From Iodobacter sp. (GTDB lineage: Bacteria; Pseudomonadota; Gammaproteobacteria; Burkholderiales; Chitinibacteraceae), in NCBI RefSeq assembly GCF_025352645.1, contig NZ_JANXSO010000140.1:1-38164 (forward strand): DNA of 38,164 bases, in the 5' to 3' direction. A model generated the notes under the pieces. It was not told the origin of the DNA. It saw only the letters and a program-made list of their open reading frames with translations, and did no database searches. The position numbers and the translations under genes were made by a program. Shown piece by piece: positions 25,861 through 34,022 of this stretch; position 1 is the stretch's first letter, and each line of letters begins with the position of its first letter.

Positions 25861-26688
25861 CTATTGCCTTGCTCCGCGTAAATTAGTCGGCAGGGGGCCG
25901 CTAAAATTACAGCGGTAGGGATTAATATCTAAGCCACCACGGCGGGTGTAACGGGCGTAAACGGCCAGCTTCATTGGGGCGCAATCTCTTTGAATATCCA
26001 CAAAAATACGTTCTACGCATTGTTCATGGAATTCATTGTGATTTCTAAAAGAAATTAAATAGCGTAATAGCGATTCACGATTAATAGGCTTGCCAGTATA
26101 GCTAATCTGAATACTGGCCCAATCGGGTTGGCCGGTGACTAAGCAATTGGATTTTAGCAAATTAGAGGTCAGCGATTCGCTGATGGTGGTTGCACCGCTA
26201 TCACACTTTAATAAGCCTGCTTGGGGGGAGTATTGATCAACTTCTATATCTAGATTGTCGATGCAATAGCCGTCTAACTCCGCCAAGCGTTGCTGATGAA
26301 ATTGCTCTGGGCCAATGAGCTGTACGCTTATATTTGCCCCAGCTGCTGCGGATAGGTCGGCTTGTAGCAGGTTTTGTAACGCTTCACGTGTTTCTAGCTT
26401 GGTTTGGTTAAAGCTATTTAAATAGAGTTTAAATGATTTAGATTCAATGATGTTTGGGCTGCTAGCGGGCACAGCAAATACAGCAATAGCGACCTGTGGT
26501 TTGCCACGGTTATTGAGCCAAGACAGCTCGTAGCCATTCCAAATGTCGCTTCCCATAAAGGGGAGTGTTTCACTTAGGCCAATCTCAAGCCGTTTGCCTA
26601 TGCGGGGAATAGGAAAAAGCAGGTTTGGATCGTATTCGGTGATGTAACTTACCGTTTTGCCTAGGGGGGATAATTCAGCTTCGCTCAC
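25861..26688 (-). CDS. queF: NADPH-dependent 7-cyano-7-deazaguanine reductase (long form)
   Basis: It reduces preQ0 to preQ1 in queuosine tRNA-modification synthesis. The protein has 275 residues, the bimodular type II QueF like the E. coli enzyme (~282). The start is GTG 26688 with AAGGAG at close spacing. The N-terminal module has [18 protein letters not shown] and the QueF motif [14 protein letters not shown]. The C-terminal module has the nucleophile C182 and D189 in [13 protein letters not shown], plus [17 protein letters not shown] and [16 protein letters not shown]. It is 112 bases downstream of lexA, on the same strand. Confidence 0.96.
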   Translation of the reverse strand: MSEAELSPLGKTVSYITEYDPNLLFPIPRIGKRLEIGLSETLPFMGSDIWNGYELSWLNNRGKPQVAIAVFAVPASSPNIIESKSFKLYLNSFNQTKLETREALQNLLQADLSAAAGANISVQLIGPEQFHQQRLAELDGYCIDNLDIEVDQYSPQAGLLKCDSGATTISESLTSNLLKSNCLVTGQPDWASIQISYTGKPINRESLLRYLISFRNHNEFHEQCVERIFVDIQRDCAPMKLAVYARYTRRGGLDINPYRCNFSGPLPTNLRGARQ

Positions 26689-26800
26689 AAATGCTCCTTA
26701 ATCAGGTTTGGATGCAAGGGGGGAGTTGCCTGCGGCAAATTGCAGCTCTTGATCTATTGCCCGCTATTTTATCTTTAAGCATCTATTTAATGCTTGGCAA

Positions 26801-27388
26801 TTATCGGTATTTTCTGATTAGCCCAACCATTACGCCGTAAATTTCTAAGCCTTCTTTGGGGCGAATGGGTTCGTAAGCGGGGTTTTGTGGCATGAGCACA
26901 TAGCCTTGTTTATCGCGGCTTAAGGTTTTAAGCGTGTATTCGCCGTCCACAATGGCAATGACTACATCACCCACATTGGCACTATGGCGTTTTTCAACTA
27001 CGGCAATATCACCATCGTGGATGCCCGCGTCGATCATAGAATCGCCTTTAACGCGCACCATCACCGATGCCGATGGGCGATCAATGAGGTAATCGTCGAT
27101 GCTAATGGCCTCGCTCATTGCATCATTGGCAGCGGCTGGCAGGCCTGCGGGTACAGGGAAGTCAGCCAGCTCACGCTCAAAAAAACGCTTGGTTGGGGCG
27201 AGGCGTTTATCTGGGGTGATATCGACATAACCCGCAAGTAGCAAGCGTTTAACCAGTGCCGAAACGGCGGATTTGGAGGCAAGGCCCAGTAAATCTCCAA
27301 TCACCGAATAGGAGGGTAGATTACGGTAGTCAGCGTAATAGTCTTGCAGCTTGCCTAGGTATTCGGTATCGCGATTGGGGTGTGCCAT
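26801..27388 (-). CDS. lexA: LexA-type SOS repressor (autocleaving S24 protease)
   Basis: A 195-residue repressor. The N-terminal winged-helix part (~1-70) reads LPSYSVIGDLLGLASKSAVS, then ALVKRLLLAGYV; it differs clearly from the E. coli LexA DNA-binding domain. The C-terminal part is a complete S24 peptidase: cleavage site A81-G82, catalytic S117 in VKGDSMIDAG and K154 in YTLKTL. The spacings are the same as in E. coli LexA (35 and 37 residues). Two GAAC-N4-GTTC palindromes overlap its promoter, so it is probably autoregulated. It could be the cell's main LexA or a second LexA-like regulator; a canonical CTGT-N8-ACAG box was not seen here. Confidence 0.88.
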   Translation of the reverse strand: MAHPNRDTEYLGKLQDYYADYRNLPSYSVIGDLLGLASKSAVSALVKRLLLAGYVDITPDKRLAPTKRFFERELADFPVPAGLPAAANDAMSEAISIDDYLIDRPSASVMVRVKGDSMIDAGIHDGDIAVVEKRHSANVGDVVIAIVDGEYTLKTLSRDKQGYVLMPQNPAYEPIRPKEGLEIYGVMVGLIRKYR

Positions 27389-27404
27389 TGGGTTAACCTT
27401 TTTA

Positions 27405-27416
27405 GAACAAACGTTC
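27405..27416. promoter_or_regulatory. SOS-like operator 1 (GAAC-N4-GTTC)
   Basis: GAACAAACGTTC, extended to the 16-base palindrome TA-GAAC-AAAC-GTTC-TA (27403-27418). It lies 17 bases before the lexA ATG and would cover the expected transcription start for the promoter described just upstream. Its form matches LexA sites of Gram-positive type rather than the gammaproteobacterial CTGT-N8-ACAG. Confidence 0.75.
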
Positions 27417-27422
27417 TACGCT

Positions 27423-27451
27423 AGCGTAGTGAACGCTCGTTCTGTTGTCAA
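27423..27451 (-). promoter_or_regulatory. lexA promoter with second SOS-like box in the spacer
   Basis: On the minus strand a perfect -35 TTGACA (27451-27446) is followed after 17 bases by a weak -10 TACGCT (27428-27423). The second box GAACGCTCGTTC (27431-27442) lies in the spacer, and box 1 lies just downstream. Box-to-box distance is 26 bases. A 14-base perfect palindrome CTACGCTAGCGTAG (27417-27430) fills the gap between the boxes. A bound repressor would block RNA polymerase directly. The divergent dusC gene starts 103 bases to the right, so it might also be affected. Confidence 0.7.
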
Positions 27452-27554
27452 GAGCCGGATAGATCGCTGTTGTTTTCTGCTGGTTATACGGTATGCAGAG
27501 CGCGCAGTGTGCATGGGTTACAATAGCGGCCTTTCTGCTTTGGCTGTATGAATT

Positions 27555-28502
27555 GTGAAGATTTTACTTGCCCCGATGGAGGGGCTGCTTGATTTTGTGC
27601 TGCGTGATGTGCTGACGCGGGTGGGTGGCATTGATATGTGCGTGACGGAGTTTATCCGCATCAGTGGCTCCTTATTACCAAATAAAACTTTTCTGCGGAT
27701 TGCGCCAGAGCTGCTAAACGGCAGCAAAACGGTGGCTGGCGTGCCGGTTAGCGTGCAGTTGCTTGGCTCAGATCCCGTATGTATGGGCGAAAATGCGGCG
27801 CGTTTGGCTGAGCTTGGCCCTTATGAAATCGACTTAAATTTTGGTTGCCCAGCTAAAAGTGTGAATCGCCACCGTGGCGGAGCCGTGCTGTTACAAGAGC
27901 CCGAGCTGATTGAGCAGATTGTAGCTGCCGTGCGCCGCGCGGTACCCATGCATATCCCCGTGACAGCCAAAATGCGCCTTGGTTATAACGACAGTAGCCA
28001 AACCATTGAATGCGCGCAGGCGATGGCCAGTGGCGGTGCCGCACGGGTGGTGGTGCACGCTAGGACTAAATTTGATGGTTATAAACCACCTGCCTATTGG
28101 GAGTTAATCCCTGCCGTTCGGGAGGCGCTGGCGGCATCAAACGTGCCGGTGGTGGCTAATGGCGAGATTTGGACAGTGGAAGAGTTTCACCGCTGCGCCC
28201 TAGTCTCGGGCTGCGATCAAATTATGCTGGGGCGCGGCATTGTTTCTAATCCTAGCTTGGCGCTAATGGCAAAAACCGGTCAAGCACAGCTGCCTTGGGA
28301 GGCACTGCAACCCTTGTTCCTGTGCTTTTGGCAACTGATTCAGGCACAGCACATTATGCCTAAGCACCGTGCGGGGCGAATGAAGCAGTGGCTGACTTAT
28401 TTACGTCGAACTTATCCAGAGGCGGAAGCATTATTTATGCAAGTCCGAACCTTAACTGAGCCTGCCGATGTGGCCGCGGTATTACTGAGCAGCCAGAGAT
28501 AA
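27555..28502 (+). CDS. dusC: tRNA-dihydrouridine(16) synthase DusC
   Basis: A flavin enzyme that reduces uridine 16 of tRNA to dihydrouridine; 315 residues, matching E. coli DusC. The start is GTG 27555 (reads [20 protein letters not shown] after the initiator). The FMN-binding start is LLAPMEG and the catalytic Cys is C98 in [34 protein letters not shown] and [11 protein letters not shown] are typical, and [12 protein letters not shown] binds the FMN phosphate. The ME-G-L-D and TEFIR motifs favour DusC over DusA or DusB. The ribosome site is weak. It is divergent from lexA and followed 16 bases later by the MscS-type gene. Confidence 0.93.
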   Translation: MKILLAPMEGLLDFVLRDVLTRVGGIDMCVTEFIRISGSLLPNKTFLRIAPELLNGSKTVAGVPVSVQLLGSDPVCMGENAARLAELGPYEIDLNFGCPAKSVNRHRGGAVLLQEPELIEQIVAAVRRAVPMHIPVTAKMRLGYNDSSQTIECAQAMASGGAARVVVHARTKFDGYKPPAYWELIPAVREALAASNVPVVANGEIWTVEEFHRCALVSGCDQIMLGRGIVSNPSLALMAKTGQAQLPWEALQPLFLCFWQLIQAQHIMPKHRAGRMKQWLTYLRRTYPEAEALFMQVRTLTEPADVAAVLLSSQR

Positions 28503-28518
28503 TTAAATAAGGGTAACT

Positions 28519-29400
28519 ATGCTGGGATATTACGAAAGGCTAGCAGCGGCTCTTTTGCCCATGTTGGCAGATAGAGCATTGATCCGTGATGCGATTATTT
28601 CTGTTGTTTTTATTACCGTTTTAATGGTTTGTCGATCTTTAATGCGTCGCGCTATTTTGCGCCGGCATGATTTAGGGCCAGAGGTTCGTCGTCGCTGGCT
28701 GGTCTACCTTAGGAATACTGCGCTAGGGGTTTTTTTCCTCGGCATGATTTTTATCTGGGGGCATGAGATTCAGACCTTTGCGGTGTCTTTGGTGGCGATT
28801 GCTGCGGCCATTGTGTTGGCAACCAAGGAAATGATTCTTTGCATGCTGGGATCGATTTATCGCAGCAGTAGTAATGCATTTACGGTAGGGGATAGGGTTG
28901 AGATTGGCGGTATACGTGGGCAGGTGATTGATATGAATTTTGTATCAACAACGCTGATGGAATCTAGCCATGCCTCACAGCATCAGGGTACGGTGGGGCG
29001 CAGCATTACCGTGCCCAACTCTTTACTGCTGAATCAGGCGGTATTTAATGAAAGCATGCTGGGTGATTATGTTTTGCAGACGATTCATATCGCTATTACT
29101 CGGACAGATGATTGGTTAAAGGCCGAGGTGGTGTTGCTGGAAGCAGGGCAGCTTATCGCCGCTGAATATGCGCTAGATTTATCCCGCCATGCCCGTGAGC
29201 TGGAGCGCCGCTATGCGCTGGAATCCCCCATGATAGAGCCACGGGTAAGAATTTTTTTGGATCGCTATGAAGAGATTGGCCTGCAATTGCAAATAGCGGT
29301 GCCGCTGGGGCAAAGAGCCAAAATTGAGCAAAGGGTGTTGAGGATGTTTTTGCAGGGCATGGGTGTTAAAGCTTCGTCAGCAACAGGCGATGTGAAGTGA
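28519..29400 (+). CDS. MscS-type mechanosensitive channel family protein
   Basis: A 293-residue inner-membrane protein with AAGGG before the ATG. Membrane segments are visible at about residues 22-42, 65-85 and 85-112; the last one (AVSLVAIAAAIVLATKEMIL) is the pore-lining type helix, followed by the beta domain with FTVGDRVEIGGIRGQVIDMN and ITVPNSLLLNQAVFNES. These are the core elements of PF00924. Such channels release solutes on osmotic downshift, although many short paralogues are untested. It forms an operon with dusC and converges with the solute-binding protein gene 5 bases away. Confidence 0.9.
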   Translation: MLGYYERLAAALLPMLADRALIRDAIISVVFITVLMVCRSLMRRAILRRHDLGPEVRRRWLVYLRNTALGVFFLGMIFIWGHEIQTFAVSLVAIAAAIVLATKEMILCMLGSIYRSSSNAFTVGDRVEIGGIRGQVIDMNFVSTTLMESSHASQHQGTVGRSITVPNSLLLNQAVFNESMLGDYVLQTIHIAITRTDDWLKAEVVLLEAGQLIAAEYALDLSRHARELERRYALESPMIEPRVRIFLDRYEEIGLQLQIAVPLGQRAKIEQRVLRMFLQGMGVKASSATGDVK

Positions 29401-29405
29401 TTGCA

Positions 29406-30209
29406 CTAGGCCGGTGGCTTTAATACATTGACCTCCAGCGGAGGGGCTTCATTGGGCAGCCATTTTCTATGTATTTTTTGAAAGAGACCTTCTTTTTTTA
29501 GCCAGATCAGCGCTTCTTCCCATTCTTGGATCGTGCGAGCGGGCGTTTGATGGGAAAACGCTAAATAGAGCTCTAAGCTATCTAGCGTCATTACTTTTTC
29601 TACCTCATTGGCGGAGTGGCCAATTTCTTTTAAAACAGATGCAACCACTACGCTGCCATCCACCCATAAATCAAATCGGTTGGCCATGAGTTTTGTTGCG
29701 GTTATTTGCGGTGTAGGGGCTAAGTCAATTTTGCTAAAGCCTTTCTTTGCTGCGGTATCAGCAAAGATACTGCCTCGGTAACTGCCAATGGCTTGCTTGT
29801 AAATGCCATCCCCCAATGCCAATAGGCGTTTAGCATTGCCTTTACGGGTGTAAACACTGGTGCTGCTGATGGCAATGGGGCCAAGCATAATCATTAATTT
29901 CTCACGCTCGCTCGAGCGTCCTACGCTAAAGAGCATAACATCCGGCCCATCAAGCAGTGCTTTATAGCCGCGTACCCATGGTACTAGCTGGATAGCGTCT
30001 TTATTGTCTAGCTTGCTTTGCAAAGCTTGTACTATTTCAACGCCCATTCCCGTTAATTTATTGTCTGCCATATAACTAATGGGGGGCCAGCTTTCGGTAT
30101 AAATCGTGAGCGCATGGCTTGGGGCGCTTACACTGCAAAAAACAAGCAGGACTATGGCTTGCTTGAGTGTGTAAGTGGTCAGAGAGGGTGAATGTGCTGG
30201 CCGTATCAT
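29406..30209 (-). CDS. Periplasmic solute-binding protein, family 3-like
   Basis: The 267-residue protein has a signal peptide ending at SAPSHA (~residue 33), then LTIYTESWPPISYMADNKLT and GMGVEIVQALQSKL, typical of bacterial extracellular solute-binding family 3 (PF00497). VPWVRGYKALLDGPDVMLFS and YRGSIFADTAAKKGF continue the two-lobe fold. No permease or ATPase of an amino-acid importer is adjacent. This kind of orphan binding protein (with the ESWPP opening) is common in beta- and gammaproteobacteria, and its ligand is generally unknown. The residues R and D that fix the alpha-amino group in true amino-acid binders are not obvious. Confidence 0.85.
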   Translation of the reverse strand: MIRPAHSPSLTTYTLKQAIVLLVFCSVSAPSHALTIYTESWPPISYMADNKLTGMGVEIVQALQSKLDNKDAIQLVPWVRGYKALLDGPDVMLFSVGRSSEREKLMIMLGPIAISSTSVYTRKGNAKRLLALGDGIYKQAIGSYRGSIFADTAAKKGFSKIDLAPTPQITATKLMANRFDLWVDGSVVVASVLKEIGHSANEVEKVMTLDSLELYLAFSHQTPARTIQEWEEALIWLKKEGLFQKIHRKWLPNEAPPLEVNVLKPPA

Positions 30210-30308
30210 GGACTCGTACCGAAAGTTAAAGTCTTCAATGACGGTATAGCATGCTTTAAGCGGGAGTTGTTTGGGCTTAGTCTGGTGGTCTTAATCCATC
30301 CCCTTTGC

Positions 30309-30455
30309 CTAAGGGACCCTCGAAAAACCCAGCTGATCTCATCATGCTGCGTTGCGCATTAAAAAATTTCCTTACATATCAAACATATGCAGCGTCGATT
30401 TTTTAATACGCGCCTTGTCTTACTTAGAAAGATAGGCTTTTCGAGATCCCCCTAA
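30309..30455. mobile_element. MITE-like element, copy 2 (long form)
   Basis: The element (30313-30451) starts GGGACCCTCGAAAAACCCA and ends with TAGGCTTTTCGAGATCCCC, mirror images apart from a few bases. It is flanked by CTAA on both sides (30309-30312 and 30452-30455), which fits a 4-bp target duplication of YTAR type. It shares both ends and the ATACGCGCCTTGTCTTA block with copy 1, but has ~62 extra internal bases that contain their own inverted repeat (ATTAAAAAAT with ATTTTTTAAT, and ATGCTGCGT with ATGCAGCGT). The rest of 30210-30506 is promoter DNA of the solute-binding protein gene and trailing DNA after lolD. Confidence 0.82.
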
Positions 30456-30506
30456 GCTATACCAGTCAGTGTATTGGCTTGGTCGAGGGGGATGGTGAAT
30501 ATCTAA

Positions 30507-31199
30507 TTAGCCCGCATCTAGGCCCGTTTTTGATAGCCTGAGCATACGCCCACACTTGGCGGCCAGCTCTGGGTCGTGGGTTACAATCACAAAGCCTGTG
30601 CCCGATTCCTTGGCTAGCTCCAGCATCAGTTCAAACACGCCCGCTGCCGTTTCTCTATCCAGATTGCCCGTTGGTTCGTCGGCCAGCACGCAGGCGGGGC
30701 GGGTGACCAGCGCCCGTGCGATGGCCGTGCGTTGGCGCTCTCCGCCTGACATCTCACTTGGTTTGTGATGGCCACGCTTGCTTAGGCCAACGCGCGCTAA
30801 GATGGCTGCTGCCTCTTTGAACGCTGCGGCTTTATCCATGCGGCGGATGAGTAACGGCATGGCAACGTTTTCTACAGCGCTAAATTCTGGCAGCAGATGA
30901 TGAAATTGATAAACAAAACCCAGGTGCTGATTACGCATCAGCCCGCGTTCGGTTTCATTACACGCTAGCGGGTCTTTACCCATCAGTTGGATTTGCCCGC
31001 TACTGGGTGCATCTAGTGCGCCAAGGCAATGCAGTAGGGTAGATTTTCCAGAGCCGGAAGCCCCAACAATCGCTACTGTTTCGCCACGGTGTAAGGCAAA
31101 ATCAATGTGTGCTAAAACTTGGGTTTCAAGCGTGCCCGTTGTATAACTTTTGCTTAAGCCTTGCGCCGCTAATACAGGGGCTTGATCTAAATTACTCAT
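30507..31199 (-). CDS. lolD: Lipoprotein-releasing ABC transporter ATPase LolD
   Basis: ATPase of the Lol complex that extracts outer-membrane lipoproteins from the inner membrane; 230 residues from ATG 31199. Walker A is GASGSGKST (46-54), the Q-loop is in [13 protein letters not shown], and the signature is SGGERQ (151-156). Walker B is VLADEP (171-176) and the switch His is H208 in [14 protein letters not shown] is characteristic of LolD. The start codon overlaps the lolC stop by 8 bases (ATGAGTAA), which rules out the longer in-frame start at 31286 that would run through the end of lolC. Confidence 0.95.
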   Translation of the reverse strand: MSNLDQAPVLAAQGLSKSYTTGTLETQVLAHIDFALHRGETVAIVGASGSGKSTLLHCLGALDAPSSGQIQLMGKDPLACNETERGLMRNQHLGFVYQFHHLLPEFSAVENVAMPLLIRRMDKAAAFKEAAAILARVGLSKRGHHKPSEMSGGERQRTAIARALVTRPACVLADEPTGNLDRETAAGVFELMLELAKESGTGFVIVTHDPELAAKCGRMLRLSKTGLDAG

Positions 31200-32427
31200 A
31201 ACGTAAAGCCTCAGCAGGATTGACGCGAGAGGCGCGCCAGCTAGGGTAAAGGGTAGCCAGTAGGGCAAGTAATAGTGAGATGCCACCGATGCTGCTTACA
31301 TCGCTCCACAATACGCGGGATGGCAGCTCAGAAATCAGATAAATATCGGGGGATAAAATAGTGGTGCCTAGGATGCGCTCAATAAAGGGCACAATCACAT
31401 CCAGATTTTTAGAGACTAAAATACCCGCTAGTACGCCCGACGCTGTGCCAATCACACCCGATAAGGCCCCTTGAATCACAAATATTTTCATAATTGAAAA
31501 CGGCGATGCGCCCAGCGTGCGCAAGATGGCGATGTCGGCTTGCTTATCCGTCACCACCATGACCAAGGTTGAAACCAGATTAAACGCGGCCACCGCCACG
31601 ATCAGCGTCAGAATAATAAACATCATGCGTTTTTCTATTTCAACGGCACGGAAATAGGTTGGATTTTCTTGCGACCAATCGGATGCGATCAGCTCAGGCA
31701 TGGCTTGGTTAATTTCGCGCGCAACGCGGCGGGCTAGATTTAAATCATCCAGCTTCAGCCTTACGCCAGAAACTGCGCTACCGGTTCGAAATAGCGTCTG
31801 AGCGTCTTTGATATCAATCATCGCCAGACCAATGTCATAAGGGGCGTAATCGGCCTTAAAGATGCCGGTCACTGTGAATTGCTTCATTCTTGGAATGAGT
31901 CCAGCAGGGGTGACTTGCCCTTGTGGTGTAATCATCGTGACCCGATCACCAGGGCGCACCGATAGCTCATTGGCGAGTGAAATGCCTAAGATGATGCCAA
32001 ACTCACCTGAGCGTAAGGAGTGCAGTTCACCAGTCACCAACTTGCCAGCCACTTCGTTGACCATGCTCTCTTGCTGAGGATCTATCCCGCGCACCAAGAC
32101 ACCTTTGACTTGGCTGCCATTAATCAGCAAGCCTTGCCCTAGCACATAAGGAGCGGTGGCCAAAACATGTGGATTTTTCTTGGCGACATTGGCGGCCGTT
32201 TGCCAATCTTGTAGCTGATTGCCTATCCCGCTGATTTGTACATGCGCCGCCATGCCTAAGATACGATTACGCACCTCGGCCTGAAAGCCATTCATTACCG
32301 ACAGTACAATAATCAGTGCAGCTACGCCGAGTGCAATACCCACGACGGAGATCAGAGAAATAAACGAAATAAAACCATTACGACGGCTGGCACGCGTATA
32401 GCGTAGGCCGATCAGAAGTTCATACAT
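31192..32427 (-). CDS. lolC: Lipoprotein-releasing ABC transporter permease (LolC/LolE family)
   Basis: The 411-residue inner-membrane permease starts best at ATG 32427 ([19 protein letters not shown]). The opening is the classic LolC/E pattern, with TM1 at ~20-45 ([20 protein letters not shown]) and VMNGF after it. A periplasmic domain with the hook region ([15 protein letters not shown] then [16 protein letters not shown]) follows, then three C-terminal membrane segments ending in [17 protein letters not shown]. Only one permease gene accompanies lolD, so the complex is probably a homodimer of this protein (LolF-like arrangement) or its partner is elsewhere. Confidence 0.93.
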   Translation of the reverse strand: MYELLIGLRYTRASRRNGFISFISLISVVGIALGVAALIIVLSVMNGFQAEVRNRILGMAAHVQISGIGNQLQDWQTAANVAKKNPHVLATAPYVLGQGLLINGSQVKGVLVRGIDPQQESMVNEVAGKLVTGELHSLRSGEFGIILGISLANELSVRPGDRVTMITPQGQVTPAGLIPRMKQFTVTGIFKADYAPYDIGLAMIDIKDAQTLFRTGSAVSGVRLKLDDLNLARRVAREINQAMPELIASDWSQENPTYFRAVEIEKRMMFIILTLIVAVAAFNLVSTLVMVVTDKQADIAILRTLGASPFSIMKIFVIQGALSGVIGTASGVLAGILVSKNLDVIVPFIERILGTTILSPDIYLISELPSRVLWSDVSSIGGISLLLALLATLYPSWRASRVNPAEALRYE

Positions 32428-32813
32428 GGGAGGCAATATTCAGCAGGGGCAAAAGGGCGCTCAGTTTATCATGCTTCATTTGCGCGAGCGGCGCTGCTTA
32501 TTAAAGATGTAATTATATTTGCTTTAATGGGGCTAGCTTGGTGCAGAGCGTGTGTCTCTCTATGCATACCAAGTTAAGTTTTTAACTTCATAAAACTATA
32601 GGGAGGCCGAATGGTTTTGGTGGAGACCAAAGCGAGGGTGGGTACGTGTTTTGTACTCACGCTTCAGGGGCTAACATTGCTATGTATGTGCACAAAAGCG
32701 TACTCATCCTACATGCCCGTGGTTGGATCCCCGATAAAAGCACTCGGGGATGACGCACTTAGGTTGCCGCGTTCTTCAGCATGGTTTTCGGACAAAGCTG
32801 ATGAGCTCACTAA
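32428..32813. other. Intergenic region with four successive hairpins
   Basis: No gene is supported; a 127-codon plus-strand frame (32611-32994) runs into pflA and has no family signs. Four hairpins line up: AAGTTAA/TTAACTT (32571-32588), TTTTGGT/ACCAAAG (about 32614-32632), GTGGGTAC/GTACTCAC (about 32639-32661) and ATCCCCGA/TCGGGGAT (32727-32751). The last one looks like a dispersed palindromic unit of the kind common in intergenic DNA. The left part holds the lolC promoter region. Confidence 0.5.
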
Positions 32814-33599
32814 TCAACAGGTAAATAATCCCCGCGCTCTAAATTGCTCCCTAACCCGCTCGACCAGCTCTGGGGTGGGGGTGGGGGTGTCGCTTAGCTC
32901 GTATTTCATGCCTAGCTCTGCCCATTTGCTTTCGCCCATTTTATGGAAGGGTAGCACTTCTACTCGCTCGATATTGCTCATGGGTTTCAGGTAATCAGCG
33001 AGTTTTTCTACATCGTTAATATCATCACTGATGCCTGGGATAAGCACGTAGCGGATCCAGACTGGTTTGGATAACTTTTGTAAGCGCTCGGCAAAGTCTA
33101 GCGTTGGCTGCAGGGGTTTGCTGGTTAGCGCTTCATATTTAACAGGGTCGATTTGTTTGATATCGAGCAGCACCAAATCTACATTATCAAACCATGCATC
33201 GTCTAAATGCGCGGCTAAAAAGCCTTGGGTATCGAGGGCGGTGTGTAGTTTGAGATCTTGCTTGGCGCGGCGGAAAATCTCGCCAACAAAGTGTGCCTGC
33301 ATTAAAGGTTCGCCGCCTGAGATGGTCAGCCCACCTGCAATCCGCAAAAAGCTAGCGTATTTTTTTAGCTCGGTCATGACGGCTTCAACGGTGTAGCTTT
33401 TGCCATTATGCAGCTTCCAAGTGTCTGGGTTATGGCAATACAGGCAGCGGAACTGGCAGCCACTTACAAAAAGCGCAAAGCGCATGCCGGGGCCATCAAC
33501 GGCCGCACCGGTTTCAATTGAATGCACAAATCCCTGCTGATGATGTTCGGTATCAAACGAGATCGGGATGATTTCTCCCAGTGGCTTATTGTGGGTCAT
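32814..33599 (-). CDS. pflA: Pyruvate formate-lyase-activating enzyme
   Basis: A radical SAM enzyme that installs the glycyl radical on PflB under anaerobic conditions; 261 residues. The [4Fe-4S] cysteines are C48, C52 and C55 in SGCQFRCLYCHNPDTW. The SAM-binding GGE motif is in LTISGGEPLMQ (92-101). KYASFLRIAGGLT and YVLIPGISDD are further family landmarks. GGAAA precedes the ATG. It is the last gene of the pfl cluster, after a terminator-like hairpin at 33.64 kb, so its expression may be reduced relative to pflB or come partly from its own promoter. Confidence 0.96.
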   Translation of the reverse strand: MTHNKPLGEIIPISFDTEHHQQGFVHSIETGAAVDGPGMRFALFVSGCQFRCLYCHNPDTWKLHNGKSYTVEAVMTELKKYASFLRIAGGLTISGGEPLMQAHFVGEIFRRAKQDLKLHTALDTQGFLAAHLDDAWFDNVDLVLLDIKQIDPVKYEALTSKPLQPTLDFAERLQKLSKPVWIRYVLIPGISDDINDVEKLADYLKPMSNIERVEVLPFHKMGESKWAELGMKYELSDTPTPTPELVERVREQFRARGLFTC

Positions 33600-33636
33600 A
33601 GGTTTTCCAGTGATTATTTTTTTATTTTTTTACATT

Positions 33637-33674
33637 AAAAACGGATCTTTAAGCATGCACTTAAAGATCCGTTT
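33637..33674 (-). terminator. Strong hairpin terminator/attenuator between mini-grcA and pflA
   Basis: AAACGGATCTTTAA (33639-33652) pairs perfectly with TTAAAGATCCGTTT (33661-33674) around an 8-base loop. On the minus strand it is followed by a T-run. It would stop most transcription before pflA. Confidence 0.85.
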
Positions 33675-33710
33675 CGGATAGGGCGATTGATTTATTGCTG
33701 AGGGTGACGC

Positions 33711-33896
33711 TTAAGTCTTTTCGTGGAAAGTACGGCTAATCACGTCCATTTGCTGCTCACGGGTGAGCTTCACAAAATTAACCGCATAGCCAGAAACACG
33801 CACGGTAAGTTGTGGGTATTTATCTGGGTTTTCCATGGCATCAACCAAGGTATCTCGGTTTAGCACATTCATATTTAGATGAAAGAGTTGGGCCAT
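33711..33896 (-). CDS. 61-residue stand-alone glycyl-radical protein, duplicate of the PflB C-terminus
   Basis: From ATG 33896, with a perfect AAGGAG seven bases upstream, this encodes 61 residues that align without gaps to the last 61 of PflB (55 identical). It contains RVSGYAV with the radical Gly at 36. By hand count the genes agree at 157 of 186 bases; 19 codons differ silently and only 6 change the residue. It is thus a local partial duplication that has diverged while the protein was kept. It resembles GrcA/YfiD (about 127 residues in E. coli), which replaces the oxygen-cleaved tail of PflB and restores activity. A spare-part role for this mini version is inferred. It lies between pflB and pflA on the same strand. 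A longer in-frame start (34007) is less likely. Confidence 0.85.
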   Translation of the reverse strand: MAQLFHLNMNVLNRDTLVDAMENPDKYPQLTVRVSGYAVNFVKLTREQQMDVISRTFHEKT

Positions 33897-33930
33897 GAGT
33901 TGCTCCTTGATGTAGATGTTTGCAAGCAAT

Positions 33931-34003
33931 GTAGGGCGAGAGTCAGTCGCTGAAGTGGCAATATGGGTGATTACCACTTTGCGGCGGGGTGCACCCGCCC
34001 TAC
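33931..34003. repeat. Inverted repeat in the gap between pflB and the mini glycyl-radical gene
   Basis: GTAGGGCG (33931-33938) is inverted as CGCCCTAC (33996-34003), both next to AATGT-like flanks. A compact hairpin GGCGGG-GTGCA-CCCGCC lies at its right end (33983-33999). The GTAGGG core recalls the arms of the element at 8.0 kb, so it may belong to the same class of palindromic repeats. Confidence 0.55.
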
Positions 34004-34022
34004 ACATTAAAACCGCATTCGC

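Noticed and set aside
31200-31286. 29-residue N-terminal extension of LolD
   Set aside because: It lies inside lolC in another frame; the ATGAGTAA overlap is the typical coupled start.
32611-32994. 127-codon plus-strand open frame overlapping the pflA 3' end
   Set aside because: It is antisense to pflA at its end, passes through several hairpins and shows no domain-like sequence.
33897-34007. 37-residue N-terminal extension of the mini glycyl-radical protein
   Set aside because: It is encoded by the inverted repeat at 33931-34003, whereas a perfect ribosome site precedes ATG 33896.
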